The position numbers were made by a program, and so were the translations under genes. Below, in pieces: positions 44,160 to 51,707 of a DNA stretch of 64,000 nucleotides. This stretch comes from Kluyvera intermedia (GTDB lineage Bacteria; Pseudomonadota; Gammaproteobacteria; Enterobacterales; Enterobacteriaceae), in NCBI RefSeq assembly GCF_034424175.1, contig NZ_CP139986.1:868001-932000 (forward strand), read 5' to 3'. Each line of letters opens with the position of its first letter. Position 1 is the first letter of the stretch. The notes under the pieces are model-generated. The model searched no databases. It was not told the origin of the DNA and was given only the letters and a program-made list of their open reading frames with translations.

Positions 44160-44612
44160 AGGGTAAGTATTCGAATCACTTCCCCCTCCTGAATGCCGTT
44201 TCCCATAGCGGCACTCTCTTTTGAATGCTTTTTTTGAAAGTGTTGGTTCTTTCTTCTTCTTTTTTGTTTAGTTCCGAAGGAATGCGCGGGATGTAATGTC
44301 TCGTTGTGTTGGCATTACATGCAATCACCCGCGCATCTCCGACCTTTTCAAAAAGAGCATTCGCTCTTTATCCCTCATTCATTCCGTTAGGATGAATGTA
44401 GTCAGACTTAACTACCCTTGAATTGTGAGAGGTTCAGGAATTACGTTAAGCTGGCAATCTTCTATTAATAACACTCCCGAAAGTGTCAGCTAATAGATAA
44501 TGAAATCAAGATCTGTTATTGCCAGCGTGAAGGGCTTCACGTTTAACAGATGCAAAGTACCCCCGATCTTTTTAAATCTCCTAAGATAATAAAACGGGGG
44601 TCTTTTTATTAG
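44160..44612 (+). ncRNA. Structured untranslated RNA or long leader, candidate
   Basis: No protein frame, but dense structure. A two-part stem (44282-44298 with 44313-44336) joins ATGCGCGGG to CCCGCGCAT and ATGTAATG to CATTACAT. Another hairpin at 44352-44369 pairs AAAGAGC with GCTCTTT. The block ends in ACCCCCG (from 44562) pairing with CGGGGGT and a TCTTTTTATT tail near 44612, like a terminator. The strong promoter at 44125 would feed it. It may be a stand-alone RNA or the control leader of the late block at 44781. The ends are estimates. Confidence 0.5.
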
Positions 44613-44725
44613 ATTGTATTCTTAACTTCATTTCTCCTGAAAAATGACGTTAATAATGCTTTCTTTAGCAAGGGGCATTCTCTCCAGGGGCTTGATCGCC
44701 CCTTTTTAACAATCTGTGTGTAACG

Positions 44726-44755
44726 CTTTCGTTATTAATGCTTTCGTAATTAATG
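44726..44755 (+). repeat. Tandem 15-bp repeat before the late block
   Basis: CTTTCGTTATTAATG and CTTTCGTAATTAATG stand head to tail (13 of 15 or better identical), 25 bp before the first late gene. The core also occurs, inverted, in the promoter at 44125. Likely operators for an activator or repressor. Confidence 0.6.
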
Positions 44756-44780
44756 CACAGACCAACGCGAAGGAACAACA

Positions 44781-45005
44781 ATGTTCTTATTAAATAATCG
44801 CGACCGAATCCTAAAATACAAAGATGAAGTGATTTTGTGTAACCCTGAAATGATAGCTAAAGTGGCTGAAATGGCAGGATGCACTGTAGAAGAAATAGAA
44901 AAGGCTGTAGAGCGTTATTTCCCTTCTGAAAACACCACTCCAAATAAGTTAAGTATTCAGGAACGGATCGCCAATAAAGTAAAAAAGGAATCAACCAAAC
45001 AATGA
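44781..45005 (+). CDS. Hypothetical small protein, first gene of the late block (74 aa)
   Basis: GAAGGAACAACA precedes ATG. The protein has an N-terminal part with alternating charge and a helix (PEMIAKVAEMAGCTVEEIEKAV) followed by a Lys-rich tail. It overlaps the decoration protein gene by four bases (ATGA), so it is translated with it. From its place just before the head genes a scaffold-like or head-assembly role is possible, but nothing in the sequence proves it. Confidence 0.65.
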   Translation: MFLLNNRDRILKYKDEVILCNPEMIAKVAEMAGCTVEEIEKAVERYFPSENTTPNKLSIQERIANKVKKESTKQ

Positions 45006-45364
45006 TTATCACCCTATCAGACGTTTTTCCGGTTCGTAAAAGCTACACAGACATTGTGAGTGCTGCGACCGATAATTTTGCAGCAGTAGACAGTAAAGTG
45101 TTTGCTTCTCTTCCTGCTGATGTGCAGTGCGGCGATGTTATAGACGCTTCCGGCGATCTCTATACATCTGGGAATGTGGCTTTCGTAGTCGTCAGTGAAT
45201 TTGTCACTGCTGGCAGTAATAAGCCTGTAAACGTCCTACGCGCTCCCAACGTTGGATCATACGTTGCCCTCAAGAGTGACAACCTCAACGCAGCTAACCA
45301 CGCAGCAGCGATCAGCGCATTACAGGCGCAAGGCTTCGCCACTCGTGAATTTTTCACCTCTTAA
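45002..45364 (+). CDS. Probable capsid decoration protein (120 aa)
   Basis: A 120-residue, beta-rich, Ala/Val/Ser-rich protein directly before the major capsid gene, the exact place and size of lambda gpD-type decoration proteins. Short repeated pattern of turns and strands (SGDLYTSGNVAFVVVSEF, NVGSYVALKSDNLNAANHAA). No Lys-rich or enzymatic motif. The assignment rests on synteny, size and composition. Confidence 0.6.
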   Translation: MIITLSDVFPVRKSYTDIVSAATDNFAAVDSKVFASLPADVQCGDVIDASGDLYTSGNVAFVVVSEFVTAGSNKPVNVLRAPNVGSYVALKSDNLNAANHAAAISALQAQGFATREFFTS

Positions 45365-45379
45365 GCAAGGAAGATAATA

Positions 45380-46411
45380 ATGATTATTGGAAATGAACGT
45401 GTGGATCTGAGTCCACTATTCCAGCTAACCAGTACCCGCAATTTTTTACTGTCGTCACTAAACATTTTTGATGGCGACGGAGTTACATCTCATAAAGTGA
45501 GTGTTTCCCGTTTACTGGAAGATAACACCAGCCTTTATAATCAGCCTACTGCAAGGTTCTCCAACGAACATAACGTAACATCCCGTCAAAGCGGTAAAGA
45601 ATGGCTGATCGAGCTTCCGTATTTCCTCCGTGAGGATCTTATTGTCCCGGCAGACATTCAGGGCAAGCGTAAGCCTGGAAGCGACATTCAAGAAACCGTG
45701 ACTGACATTTACAGCGATTACATGAATAAACACGCTATAGCGTTTATGCGCACTCGTGAAAGTTACCTCGCACGATCACTCTTCTCTGGTCAGGTGTATA
45801 CGCCTAAGACAGACGATCTGTTAATCGACTTTGGCGACCTGTTCGGCGTAGCCCCGATGAATGCCACTCTTGATCTGTCAGCTACCGATAGCAGCACTCT
45901 ACGTGCCATTGACGACATGGTGAGCCAGATTACCGAAGCGGCACAAAGCCAGGCGTCGGCAGTGGAGCGAATTATTGTTTTTGCTACAGGCTCATTCTAT
46001 AGCGATCTGCGTTTCAGCCCTGCAATGGAAGCGGCTTTCCGCTATGTCAGCCCATTGGACGAAGGGAACGTAGTGTTCCAGCGTCGTGACCTCCTGCCAG
46101 GTGTGAGCACCTTCTCGATCCCTGGTTCAAATGTAGATGTGATCAAAGTAACTGACCCATTGCTGATCGCACAAATGGGCGATGCTGATGCTATCGCTAT
46201 CCCGCAATTCGCTAAGGGAAGCGGTATTTACACCAACATTTACGGCGCAGCCAGCAGCACCTTTGAACTCCTTAATGCAGCACCTGCGGAAGTTTATAGC
46301 TGGAGCTTCGAAAGCGAGCGCGGAAACGCGATTAACGTGATCTCGGAAAACTCAGCACTGCCAGTTAACCACGGCCTGAACTTCTCCGTTCACATTAAAG
46401 CCTCCGAATAG
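45380..46411 (+). CDS. Major capsid protein, gpE family
   Basis: A 343-residue protein; lambda gpE has 341. The pattern of the phage capsid E family can be followed: N-terminal arm with Phe/Leu strands, ELPYFLREDLIVPADIQGKR near residue 75, a long helix ending in ARSLFSGQVYTP, then LLIDFGDLFG (the IDFG signature of this family), and a C-terminal block with EVYSWSFESERGNAI. Good ribosome site (AAGGAAGATAATA). Followed by a terminator at 46468-46525. No head protease or portal gene accompanies it. Confidence 0.72.
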   Translation: MIIGNERVDLSPLFQLTSTRNFLLSSLNIFDGDGVTSHKVSVSRLLEDNTSLYNQPTARFSNEHNVTSRQSGKEWLIELPYFLREDLIVPADIQGKRKPGSDIQETVTDIYSDYMNKHAIAFMRTRESYLARSLFSGQVYTPKTDDLLIDFGDLFGVAPMNATLDLSATDSSTLRAIDDMVSQITEAAQSQASAVERIIVFATGSFYSDLRFSPAMEAAFRYVSPLDEGNVVFQRRDLLPGVSTFSIPGSNVDVIKVTDPLLIAQMGDADAIAIPQFAKGSGIYTNIYGAASSTFELLNAAPAEVYSWSFESERGNAINVISENSALPVNHGLNFSVHIKASE

Positions 46412-46467
46412 CGAGCGATAGACGGTAGTTCTTCCCGTCTTGGAAATAACAGAAGAGCTTTTTAATC

Positions 46468-46525
46468 AGGGGCGTAGGGAACTGGAACACGCAAAGCAAA
46501 TGCGCCAGCCCTTGCCCCTTTTTTA
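46468..46525 (+). terminator. Terminator after the capsid gene
   Basis: AGGGGC and GCCCCT pair across a 40-base loop that itself contains a shorter pairing, followed by a T-run. Separates the head genes from the tail genes. Confidence 0.65.
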
Positions 46526-46551
46526 TTTCCAGAATAAGAGGAAAGATAAAA

Positions 46552-46746
46552 TTGGAAATTATCCTAAAGAGTCGAGGCTTGCATTTACAACTTAATGATA
46601 CAAGCGCAGAGCAAATACTCAATTTAGCAGCCGTATCGAGAGCACTTGATGTGAGTCATTCACATTTAAGACAACTTATTTTCAGAGGAATGAGTGTATC
46701 AGATGCACTTAATTATCTGGTGAACGAAAAGAAAGGCGGTGAATAA
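46552..46746 (+). CDS. Small protein before the tape-measure gene (64 aa)
   Basis: TTG start after GAGGAAAGAT. The helical product contains a short HTH-like stretch (LAAVSRALDVSHSHLRQLIFRG). Its place directly before the tape-measure-like gene is where tailed phages have the tail assembly chaperones, so it could be a reduced chaperone or a regulator. Two bases separate it from the next gene. Confidence 0.55.
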   Translation: MEIILKSRGLHLQLNDTSAEQILNLAAVSRALDVSHSHLRQLIFRGMSVSDALNYLVNEKKGGE

Positions 46747-46748
46747 TC

Positions 46749-47237
46749 ATGCTTGAGATTAACACTTCTAAAATTAATAACACGGTGACATTTAGTGTTG
46801 ACCGTAATTCTATGAAGACAGCCCTTGATGCTTTTGACCAGATTCAGAAAAAAGCAAAAGGTATTAAAGACCCCACAATAAACATGAAGAGATTCAGCCA
46901 GGGGCTAAAGTCTGCTGAAAGAGAATTAGATAAGCTGAATAAGAAAGCCTCTAAGCCACGTAATAGCGATGAACGAGAAAAGGCAAGGGCAGCTAAGGCG
47001 CAAGCCCGTGTAGAGGCTCAGGCAGCGAAAGAGGCCGCAAGAAACGCACAGCGCCGTGAAAGGGCTTCGCTAAAATTGCTCGATACAGCTTCGAGTTTCA
47101 AAAGTATGCAACACCTAACCAACGTCGAACTAACCCAGGCTGCATTACAGGCCAGCAAGATTACCCGTAGTTATGCTGATGGAACGATCAGTCTACAACG
47201 TCAGAATAGTGAGATTAAGCGCTTACAGCAGGGTTAG
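46749..47237 (+). CDS. Tape-measure-like protein, N-terminal part, ending at an amber codon
   Basis: 162 residues, mostly one long charged helix with Lys, Ala and Glu (AKAQARVEAQAAKEAARNAQ), then a hydrophilic helix ending ...EIKRLQQG. The TAG at 47235-47237 is followed in the same frame by an open reading frame to 48614. The sequence across the stop (LQQG-stop-RRLNASRREAAKRG) reads as one continuous helix. It appears to be the front end of a 621-residue protein interrupted by a nonsense codon. Confidence 0.7.
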   Translation: MLEINTSKINNTVTFSVDRNSMKTALDAFDQIQKKAKGIKDPTINMKRFSQGLKSAERELDKLNKKASKPRNSDEREKARAAKAQARVEAQAAKEAARNAQRRERASLKLLDTASSFKSMQHLTNVELTQAALQASKITRSYADGTISLQRQNSEIKRLQQG

Positions 47238-47321
47238 CGCAGGCTCAATGCTTCACGTAGGGAAGCAGCTAAACGAGGCGCTACGGCTCCTGTAGGTGGC
47301 TCTGGAGCGATTACAGGCGGA

Positions 47322-48614
47322 TTGATGGGCTTAGGCACTGGTGCGCTTGCTGGCGCTGGTATCGGTGCGGCGGCTTATGGTGCTTATTCATGGGGTAAAG
47401 AGGCTGTTACAGCCCAGGAAGAGCGCAGCGAAATTGTACAGCGTGCCAGATTAGGGAACGTTGATTACAACGCGCTACAAGCACAAAGCCAGTATGCGAC
47501 GGCTAACGGGATTGATTCGGGAATGGGTATTCAAGGTCAGCGCAAACTCCTTGATAATTATAAAGATATTCAGGATCGCATTGGTCAAACTCTCAATGAG
47601 GCTAAATTCGATAAGAAGTCGGGACAGTGGAAAGGTGGAGATCAGGGGATTCTGTCAGCGGTGAACACTGCCGGATTTAAGATGGACGATTTACGACAGT
47701 ATCAAACAAACCCGATGGGCTTCGTTAGCGCACTGACGAATACTCTTGAGAAGCAGGGCAAATCACCAGAGCAAATCCTCGCATCGTTGGAACAGTTAGG
47801 TGATGACCTTGGCCTATACCATAAAGCCTTTATGAATGGCGGTAAGGCGCTCACTGATCAGGTGGACGTGCTCAAGCGTAACGGGCAATGGTTGAACCAG
47901 GAACAGCAAGATCAGCTTGTGGCCTACCGCAAATTCAATCAGGAACTTAGCATTCTCTCCGATAGCCAGAAGCTGGCATTCTTCGAAGGTTTCATGGAGT
48001 CTCTCGACCCTGCGACGGTTAAAGAGTGGAAGGAAGCGATGCAGGAGGCGTTGCCTTTCTTTCAGGGGATCGGACGGGCAGCGGGGGATGTGGTGGACGG
48101 TCTGATGAAAATGACCAACTGGATCAGTGGTAAGCTGAATCTCCTGAACGGTGACAACACTACTAAAGAGGCGGTGAGCCAGCATTACGGCACAACGTCA
48201 GCACCTGCACAGGCTGGAAGTAATCCTGTGGCTAACACCTATGGAGCCAGCCAGCCTAAAGCAGACGGTCATGAGCCTAATGTATTCGACACAATGCGTG
48301 AATGGTGGAACGGTACGAGCGGGGCGCAGGATGTTAGCAGCTACGCACAGAGCGCCAACGGTGATTATTCTCCTGTTTCGATGTTGAAACAATCCGCAGC
48401 GGCTACAGTAACACCGCCAGTTAATAATACAGTGGTGCAACCTGTGGTATTGCAAAATAACCTACCGGAAGGAATGATCTCTCTCACTATTTCCCCTGAT
48501 CCGACATTTGGAAACATGCTAAATGCGAGCGTAGATCAGCGTATTAATCAGAACAATCAGCGTATGGTGCTGGCTGTTTCATCTGGACAGGGGGCTAATT
48601 GCCCCTCTTCATAA
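47322..48614 (+). CDS. Tape-measure-like protein, C-terminal part
   Basis: 430 residues from the first ATG after the amber codon; the same frame is open back to 47238. It starts with a Gly/Ala-rich hydrophobic segment (LGTGALAGAGIGAAAYGAY), the membrane-active zone typical of phage tape-measure proteins. A helical part with many Gln follows, then a Ser/Pro/Asn-rich tail. Without read-through the helical front is lost and this part would need its own start, for which AGGCGG before 47322 is a weak ribosome site. Confidence 0.68.
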   Translation: MMGLGTGALAGAGIGAAAYGAYSWGKEAVTAQEERSEIVQRARLGNVDYNALQAQSQYATANGIDSGMGIQGQRKLLDNYKDIQDRIGQTLNEAKFDKKSGQWKGGDQGILSAVNTAGFKMDDLRQYQTNPMGFVSALTNTLEKQGKSPEQILASLEQLGDDLGLYHKAFMNGGKALTDQVDVLKRNGQWLNQEQQDQLVAYRKFNQELSILSDSQKLAFFEGFMESLDPATVKEWKEAMQEALPFFQGIGRAAGDVVDGLMKMTNWISGKLNLLNGDNTTKEAVSQHYGTTSAPAQAGSNPVANTYGASQPKADGHEPNVFDTMREWWNGTSGAQDVSSYAQSANGDYSPVSMLKQSAAATVTPPVNNTVVQPVVLQNNLPEGMISLTISPDPTFGNMLNASVDQRINQNNQRMVLAVSSGQGANCPSS

Positions 48615-48627
48615 GGAATAAAATAAA

Positions 48628-49302
48628 ATGGCAACACCAGGAAGTTTAACAATCGGGGGCGATTCTTCCCGAATCAATTCAACCTCAAATAGTAATAACA
48701 GCAGCGCTACCCGTAATAAAGGTGAAAACGGATTCACTATCCTTGCATCTGTTTATAATCCAGCTTCTGAAAGCTACATTCAAAACTATCAGGCAATTAT
48801 TTTTGATGCCGTGACAGATACGGGAATACGCAGACAGGCAGAAATTACAAGCTATCCCGTCGAGAGTGGCGCAGAAGTGAGCGATCACGTTCAGATTAAG
48901 AATAATACATTCAAGCTATCGGGGATTATTACCGAAACTCCGGTAAGGCTTGAGAAAGATTTATTATACAGTGCTGGCGTTAATGGCACTCGTATTTCTC
49001 AGGCTATCCAGTATCTTGATAAAATCTTTGATAGCCGTCAGCCTATTACATTAGTGACAGAGCACAAAGTTTATGAGAATGTCATTCTCTCTGGTATCAG
49101 TTACGATTATAAATCTGAATTTGCTATGCAATTCGATCTTGAATTTGAACAGATAAGACTTGTTAGCACTGCTACAGTTAATGTAATTGCGACTAAAACG
49201 CAAAGTAATAGAAGCGTTGGTGGTACGGTGAAACAGAAAGTAGTAAACAATGCACCAAAGAAAACTGAATCTGATACTGTTACTACGGAATTTAAGAAAT
49301 AA
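48628..49302 (+). CDS. Dit-like phage tail protein
   Basis: 224 residues. After a Ser/Asn-rich head the core (FDAVTDTGIRRQAEITSYPV, then SGAEVSDHVQIKNNTFKLSG) has the strand pattern of the Dit-like N-terminal domain of siphophage and myophage distal tail/baseplate proteins. The C-terminus is Lys/Thr-rich. Placed directly after the tape measure, as usual for Dit. Confidence 0.62.
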   Translation: MATPGSLTIGGDSSRINSTSNSNNSSATRNKGENGFTILASVYNPASESYIQNYQAIIFDAVTDTGIRRQAEITSYPVESGAEVSDHVQIKNNTFKLSGIITETPVRLEKDLLYSAGVNGTRISQAIQYLDKIFDSRQPITLVTEHKVYENVILSGISYDYKSEFAMQFDLEFEQIRLVSTATVNVIATKTQSNRSVGGTVKQKVVNNAPKKTESDTVTTEFKK

Positions 49303-49304
49303 AT

Positions 49305-49324
49305 AAGGGCATTTTGCCCCTTTT
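49305..49324 (+). terminator. Terminator after the late block
   Basis: AGGGC, ATTTT, GCCCC then TTTT. Immediately follows the stop codon of the Dit-like gene. Confidence 0.65.
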
Positions 49325-49343
49325 ACAAGGAAGATTATTCAAG

Positions 49344-50015
49344 CTATACCAACGAATCTACGTTCTCAAATGGGATGGATTTAAAAAGATAACCCTGTAA
49401 CCCCCAAATGCCTACTTCACGCAAGATTTCCATACTTTTTCTATCCTCAATGCCTTCAATAACAATTTTGTCGCAGTATTTTTTAATTAATACAATTAAT
49501 TCGTAGAAGGTTGGTTTTTTCACCTGCTCATTAAAGAAAATGCGATCTATTTTTACTACTTCAAAGTAACCTTCTATCAAACTAACTACATGCGAATTAC
49601 CTGCCCCAAGGTCATCGAGCCACAGCCCATTCACACCCTGGCTCAGCGACTTTAACAAGGGGCTTTTTAATCCTTTATCTAAACCTGGGAAATTCTCAGA
49701 AAGCTCAAGTTTGATGAATGGCATCGATTCGAAAGTTTGTCTAAGTATGTAGTCATGACGTATCAGAAAAGCCATTTGCTGATCAATGTTCAGTGTACAA
49801 AATAGATTCTTTCGTTCGAACCACTTTTGCATACTGGTAATGTTTCCGCATTGTTCGTATAGGAAAAGCCGTTTCCTATCTAAATCCCAAGATGAAATTA
49901 CGGACTCAGGATGAAGGGGGCGTCCATCTGGGGAAATGAAGCGAGTGAGAAGCTCAACGCCCAACAACTTTTCGTCAATGCTTACTATAGGTTCAGCAAT
50001 GAATGTAGTATCCAT
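49344..50015 (-). CDS. EAL-domain protein, probably an active c-di-GMP phosphodiesterase
   Basis: 223 residues, a single stand-alone EAL domain. The catalytic set is complete: E21xLxR25 (ELLTR in place of EALLR), Asn76 (LNID), Glu104 and Glu107 (LELSEN), Asp134-Asp135 (LDDLGAG), Lys155 (VKID), Glu188 (IEGIED) and Gln207 (LQGYLF). It therefore differs from degenerate regulators such as YdiV. Cleaving c-di-GMP would favour motility over biofilm. AAGGTG before the ATG at 50015 supports this start. Transcribed opposite to the late block. Confidence 0.82.
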   Translation of the reverse strand: MDTTFIAEPIVSIDEKLLGVELLTRFISPDGRPLHPESVISSWDLDRKRLFLYEQCGNITSMQKWFERKNLFCTLNIDQQMAFLIRHDYILRQTFESMPFIKLELSENFPGLDKGLKSPLLKSLSQGVNGLWLDDLGAGNSHVVSLIEGYFEVVKIDRIFFNEQVKKPTFYELIVLIKKYCDKIVIEGIEDRKSMEILREVGIWGLQGYLFKSIPFENVDSLV

Positions 50016-50254
50016 AACAAACACCTTAAATTTCTACATAGGTTCATTCATAATGTGGTTTTTGTAACAAAAAATCAACAATGGTTTCTGTTATGTAAGT
50101 GTGTAACTTGCTGAATTTTGTTAGTTTTTTTTGGTTTTGGTGTTAAGGGTTTAATGCTTTTTTGTTACTATTTTAATCTTGCTTTGCTCGTAAAGCAATC
50201 ATTAGCGTGTATTATTCACAAATAATAGCTTATTAATCTAATCAATTTGTTTAT

Positions 50255-50280
50255 AAATAAGGGGCTTACGCCCCTTATTT
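50255..50280. terminator. Hairpin overlapping the integrase stop codon
   Basis: AAATAAGGGGC, TTAC, GCCCCTTATTT: palindromic, with A/T on both sides, so it can stop transcription in both directions. Confidence 0.8.
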
Positions 50281-51501
50281 CGTTTCTGGGAAGATGATCT
50301 CTGGATAATCCACCATTTCCACATAGTCGGACAATTCTTTCATGGAACACCCCGCGCTGTATGTCTTGAATGCTTCTGTGGCTGCGGCTTGGGAAGAGTG
50401 CCCCGTGATGTAGCCTATACGCTGTTCGGGTACTCCGGCACGGTCAAGACACGTGATAAAATGCCCCCTCAAACTGTGAAAGCATTGGCGATCTGTAGCC
50501 ATAGGCACTACGCGACGCCGTAAGCGGGTGAATGCCTGGGAATAGAACGGCCCCTTTTTCCCGTCTTTGCGTTCAATCCTGTTAGCCTGTGGTAACAGGT
50601 AATCTCCAGTGTTCAAACTCAGATAATAATCCACCATACCGATCAGAAAAGCGTGGATCGGTATGTGCCTAACCCCTGCTTTTGTTTTCGATTTGCTAAT
50701 GAAGAAAGTCTGTATCCCTTCCACTATAACAACATCTGATTTTTTCAAGCTGGCGATTTCGTCCAGCCTTGCACCAGAGAACAAACCGATCAGAATGACG
50801 GCTCGTAGTTCTTCATCGGCTTCGTTGAGTAAGGTAGATAGCTGATGCCATTCAAACGGCTGATAGCTTTCAATGGTGCGACGCGCTTCAAGGTTGTGAC
50901 CATGAAACGGATTTAGGGGCGCTATAGCGTCATAGCGACGTTTGGCGAACTCGTAGAGACTACCTAATGATGTAAGCCAGTTTTGCACCGTCTGGGGTGC
51001 TACATCGCGTTTCTTCTGTTCTTCTATGAAGTCTGTAACTAATCGGCGTCCAATCTGATCCAGACTGATATCAACTTTCCCGATACTCTGGAGAAACACC
51101 TCAACGGCTCGCGCTGATTTGCTCAGGGTAGAGAATGATCTCCGTTCCTGGTAGGCAGTTGCGTATTCATCTCGTAAGAAGCATAGGTGAGGAATAACAC
51201 TGGCTCGCTCCTCGATCAGCGGTTTATTTTTGTTCTTCCTGATCTGAGAGTGCAGAGAAGTGATCGCAAGCTGGATGCGCCTGTCCTCTGTATCTGGCTT
51301 GAACTGTTCTTTCAGGTTGTTCCACTCTACCAGCATGTGATTACGGAAGTGACGCGCCTTGTAAATGTCTCTTGTACCAGTGCTTTTCCGGTACAGACGT
51401 TTCCCGCCGAACATGTGACGCATGTAAGACGGGATGTAAATCTGAAACTGCCATACACCGTCCGGTGAAAGATAAAGATACTCCTGACCCTTGATTGTCA
51501 T
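50275..51501 (-). CDS. Phage-type integrase of the first element (tyrosine recombinase)
   Basis: 408 residues: an N-terminal arm domain (YLYLSPDGVWQFQIYIP, like the DUF6538 start of phage integrases), a core-binding helical domain and the catalytic domain with Arg (GARLDE), Lys (SKTKAG), His-x-x-Arg (FHSLRGHF), His (GYITGHSS) and Tyr (KTYSAG). It lies about 95 bp from the right attachment site and reads into the element. Responsible for insertion at glyU. Confidence 0.93.
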   Translation of the reverse strand: MTIKGQEYLYLSPDGVWQFQIYIPSYMRHMFGGKRLYRKSTGTRDIYKARHFRNHMLVEWNNLKEQFKPDTEDRRIQLAITSLHSQIRKNKNKPLIEERASVIPHLCFLRDEYATAYQERRSFSTLSKSARAVEVFLQSIGKVDISLDQIGRRLVTDFIEEQKKRDVAPQTVQNWLTSLGSLYEFAKRRYDAIAPLNPFHGHNLEARRTIESYQPFEWHQLSTLLNEADEELRAVILIGLFSGARLDEIASLKKSDVVIVEGIQTFFISKSKTKAGVRHIPIHAFLIGMVDYYLSLNTGDYLLPQANRIERKDGKKGPFYSQAFTRLRRRVVPMATDRQCFHSLRGHFITCLDRAGVPEQRIGYITGHSSQAAATEAFKTYSAGCSMKELSDYVEMVDYPEIIFPETK

Positions 51502-51595
51502 GAGATTGATCCTCTAAAATCTCGCAATCAAGTATCAATAATAGTTACTATGTTGATTCGATGATCGTCGCGTTGCGGAAATTATGAAACAGAGT

Positions 51596-51618
51596 TTCGA
51601 TTCCCTTCGCCCGCTCCA
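51596..51618 (+). repeat. Attachment-site copy between the two elements
   Basis: Exact 23-bp copy of the glyU 3' end (37546-37568). It ends the first element and is the left junction of the second, whose integrase begins 90 bp later. Confidence 0.92.
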
Positions 51619-51707
51619 AAAACTCCCTAACGTATTCATTCCACTATCTTTTTCTAAACCATACGTGACGGCGCTCGTGATCCTCCTACAAAGGGGTCAT
51701 ACAGCCG

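Larger units (their letters stand above)
37569..51618. mobile_element. First integrated element at glyU: satellite-like or reduced phage, about 14 kb
   Basis: Bounded by the 23-bp repeat of the tRNA end, with an integrase (50275-51501) facing inwards from the right end. Contents from left to right: small genes on the minus strand with a FimB-like recombinase, a gene-poor region with direct repeats, a run of small genes with three winged-helix proteins, a structured untranslated region, a late block with capsid and tail proteins, and an EAL-domain gene. No terminase, portal, protease or lysis genes were recognised, which argues against a complete prophage. Confidence 0.88.

Noticed and set aside
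37569..51618. Complete prophage
   Set aside because: No terminase, portal, protease, lysis genes or phage replication helicase recognised in 14 kb.
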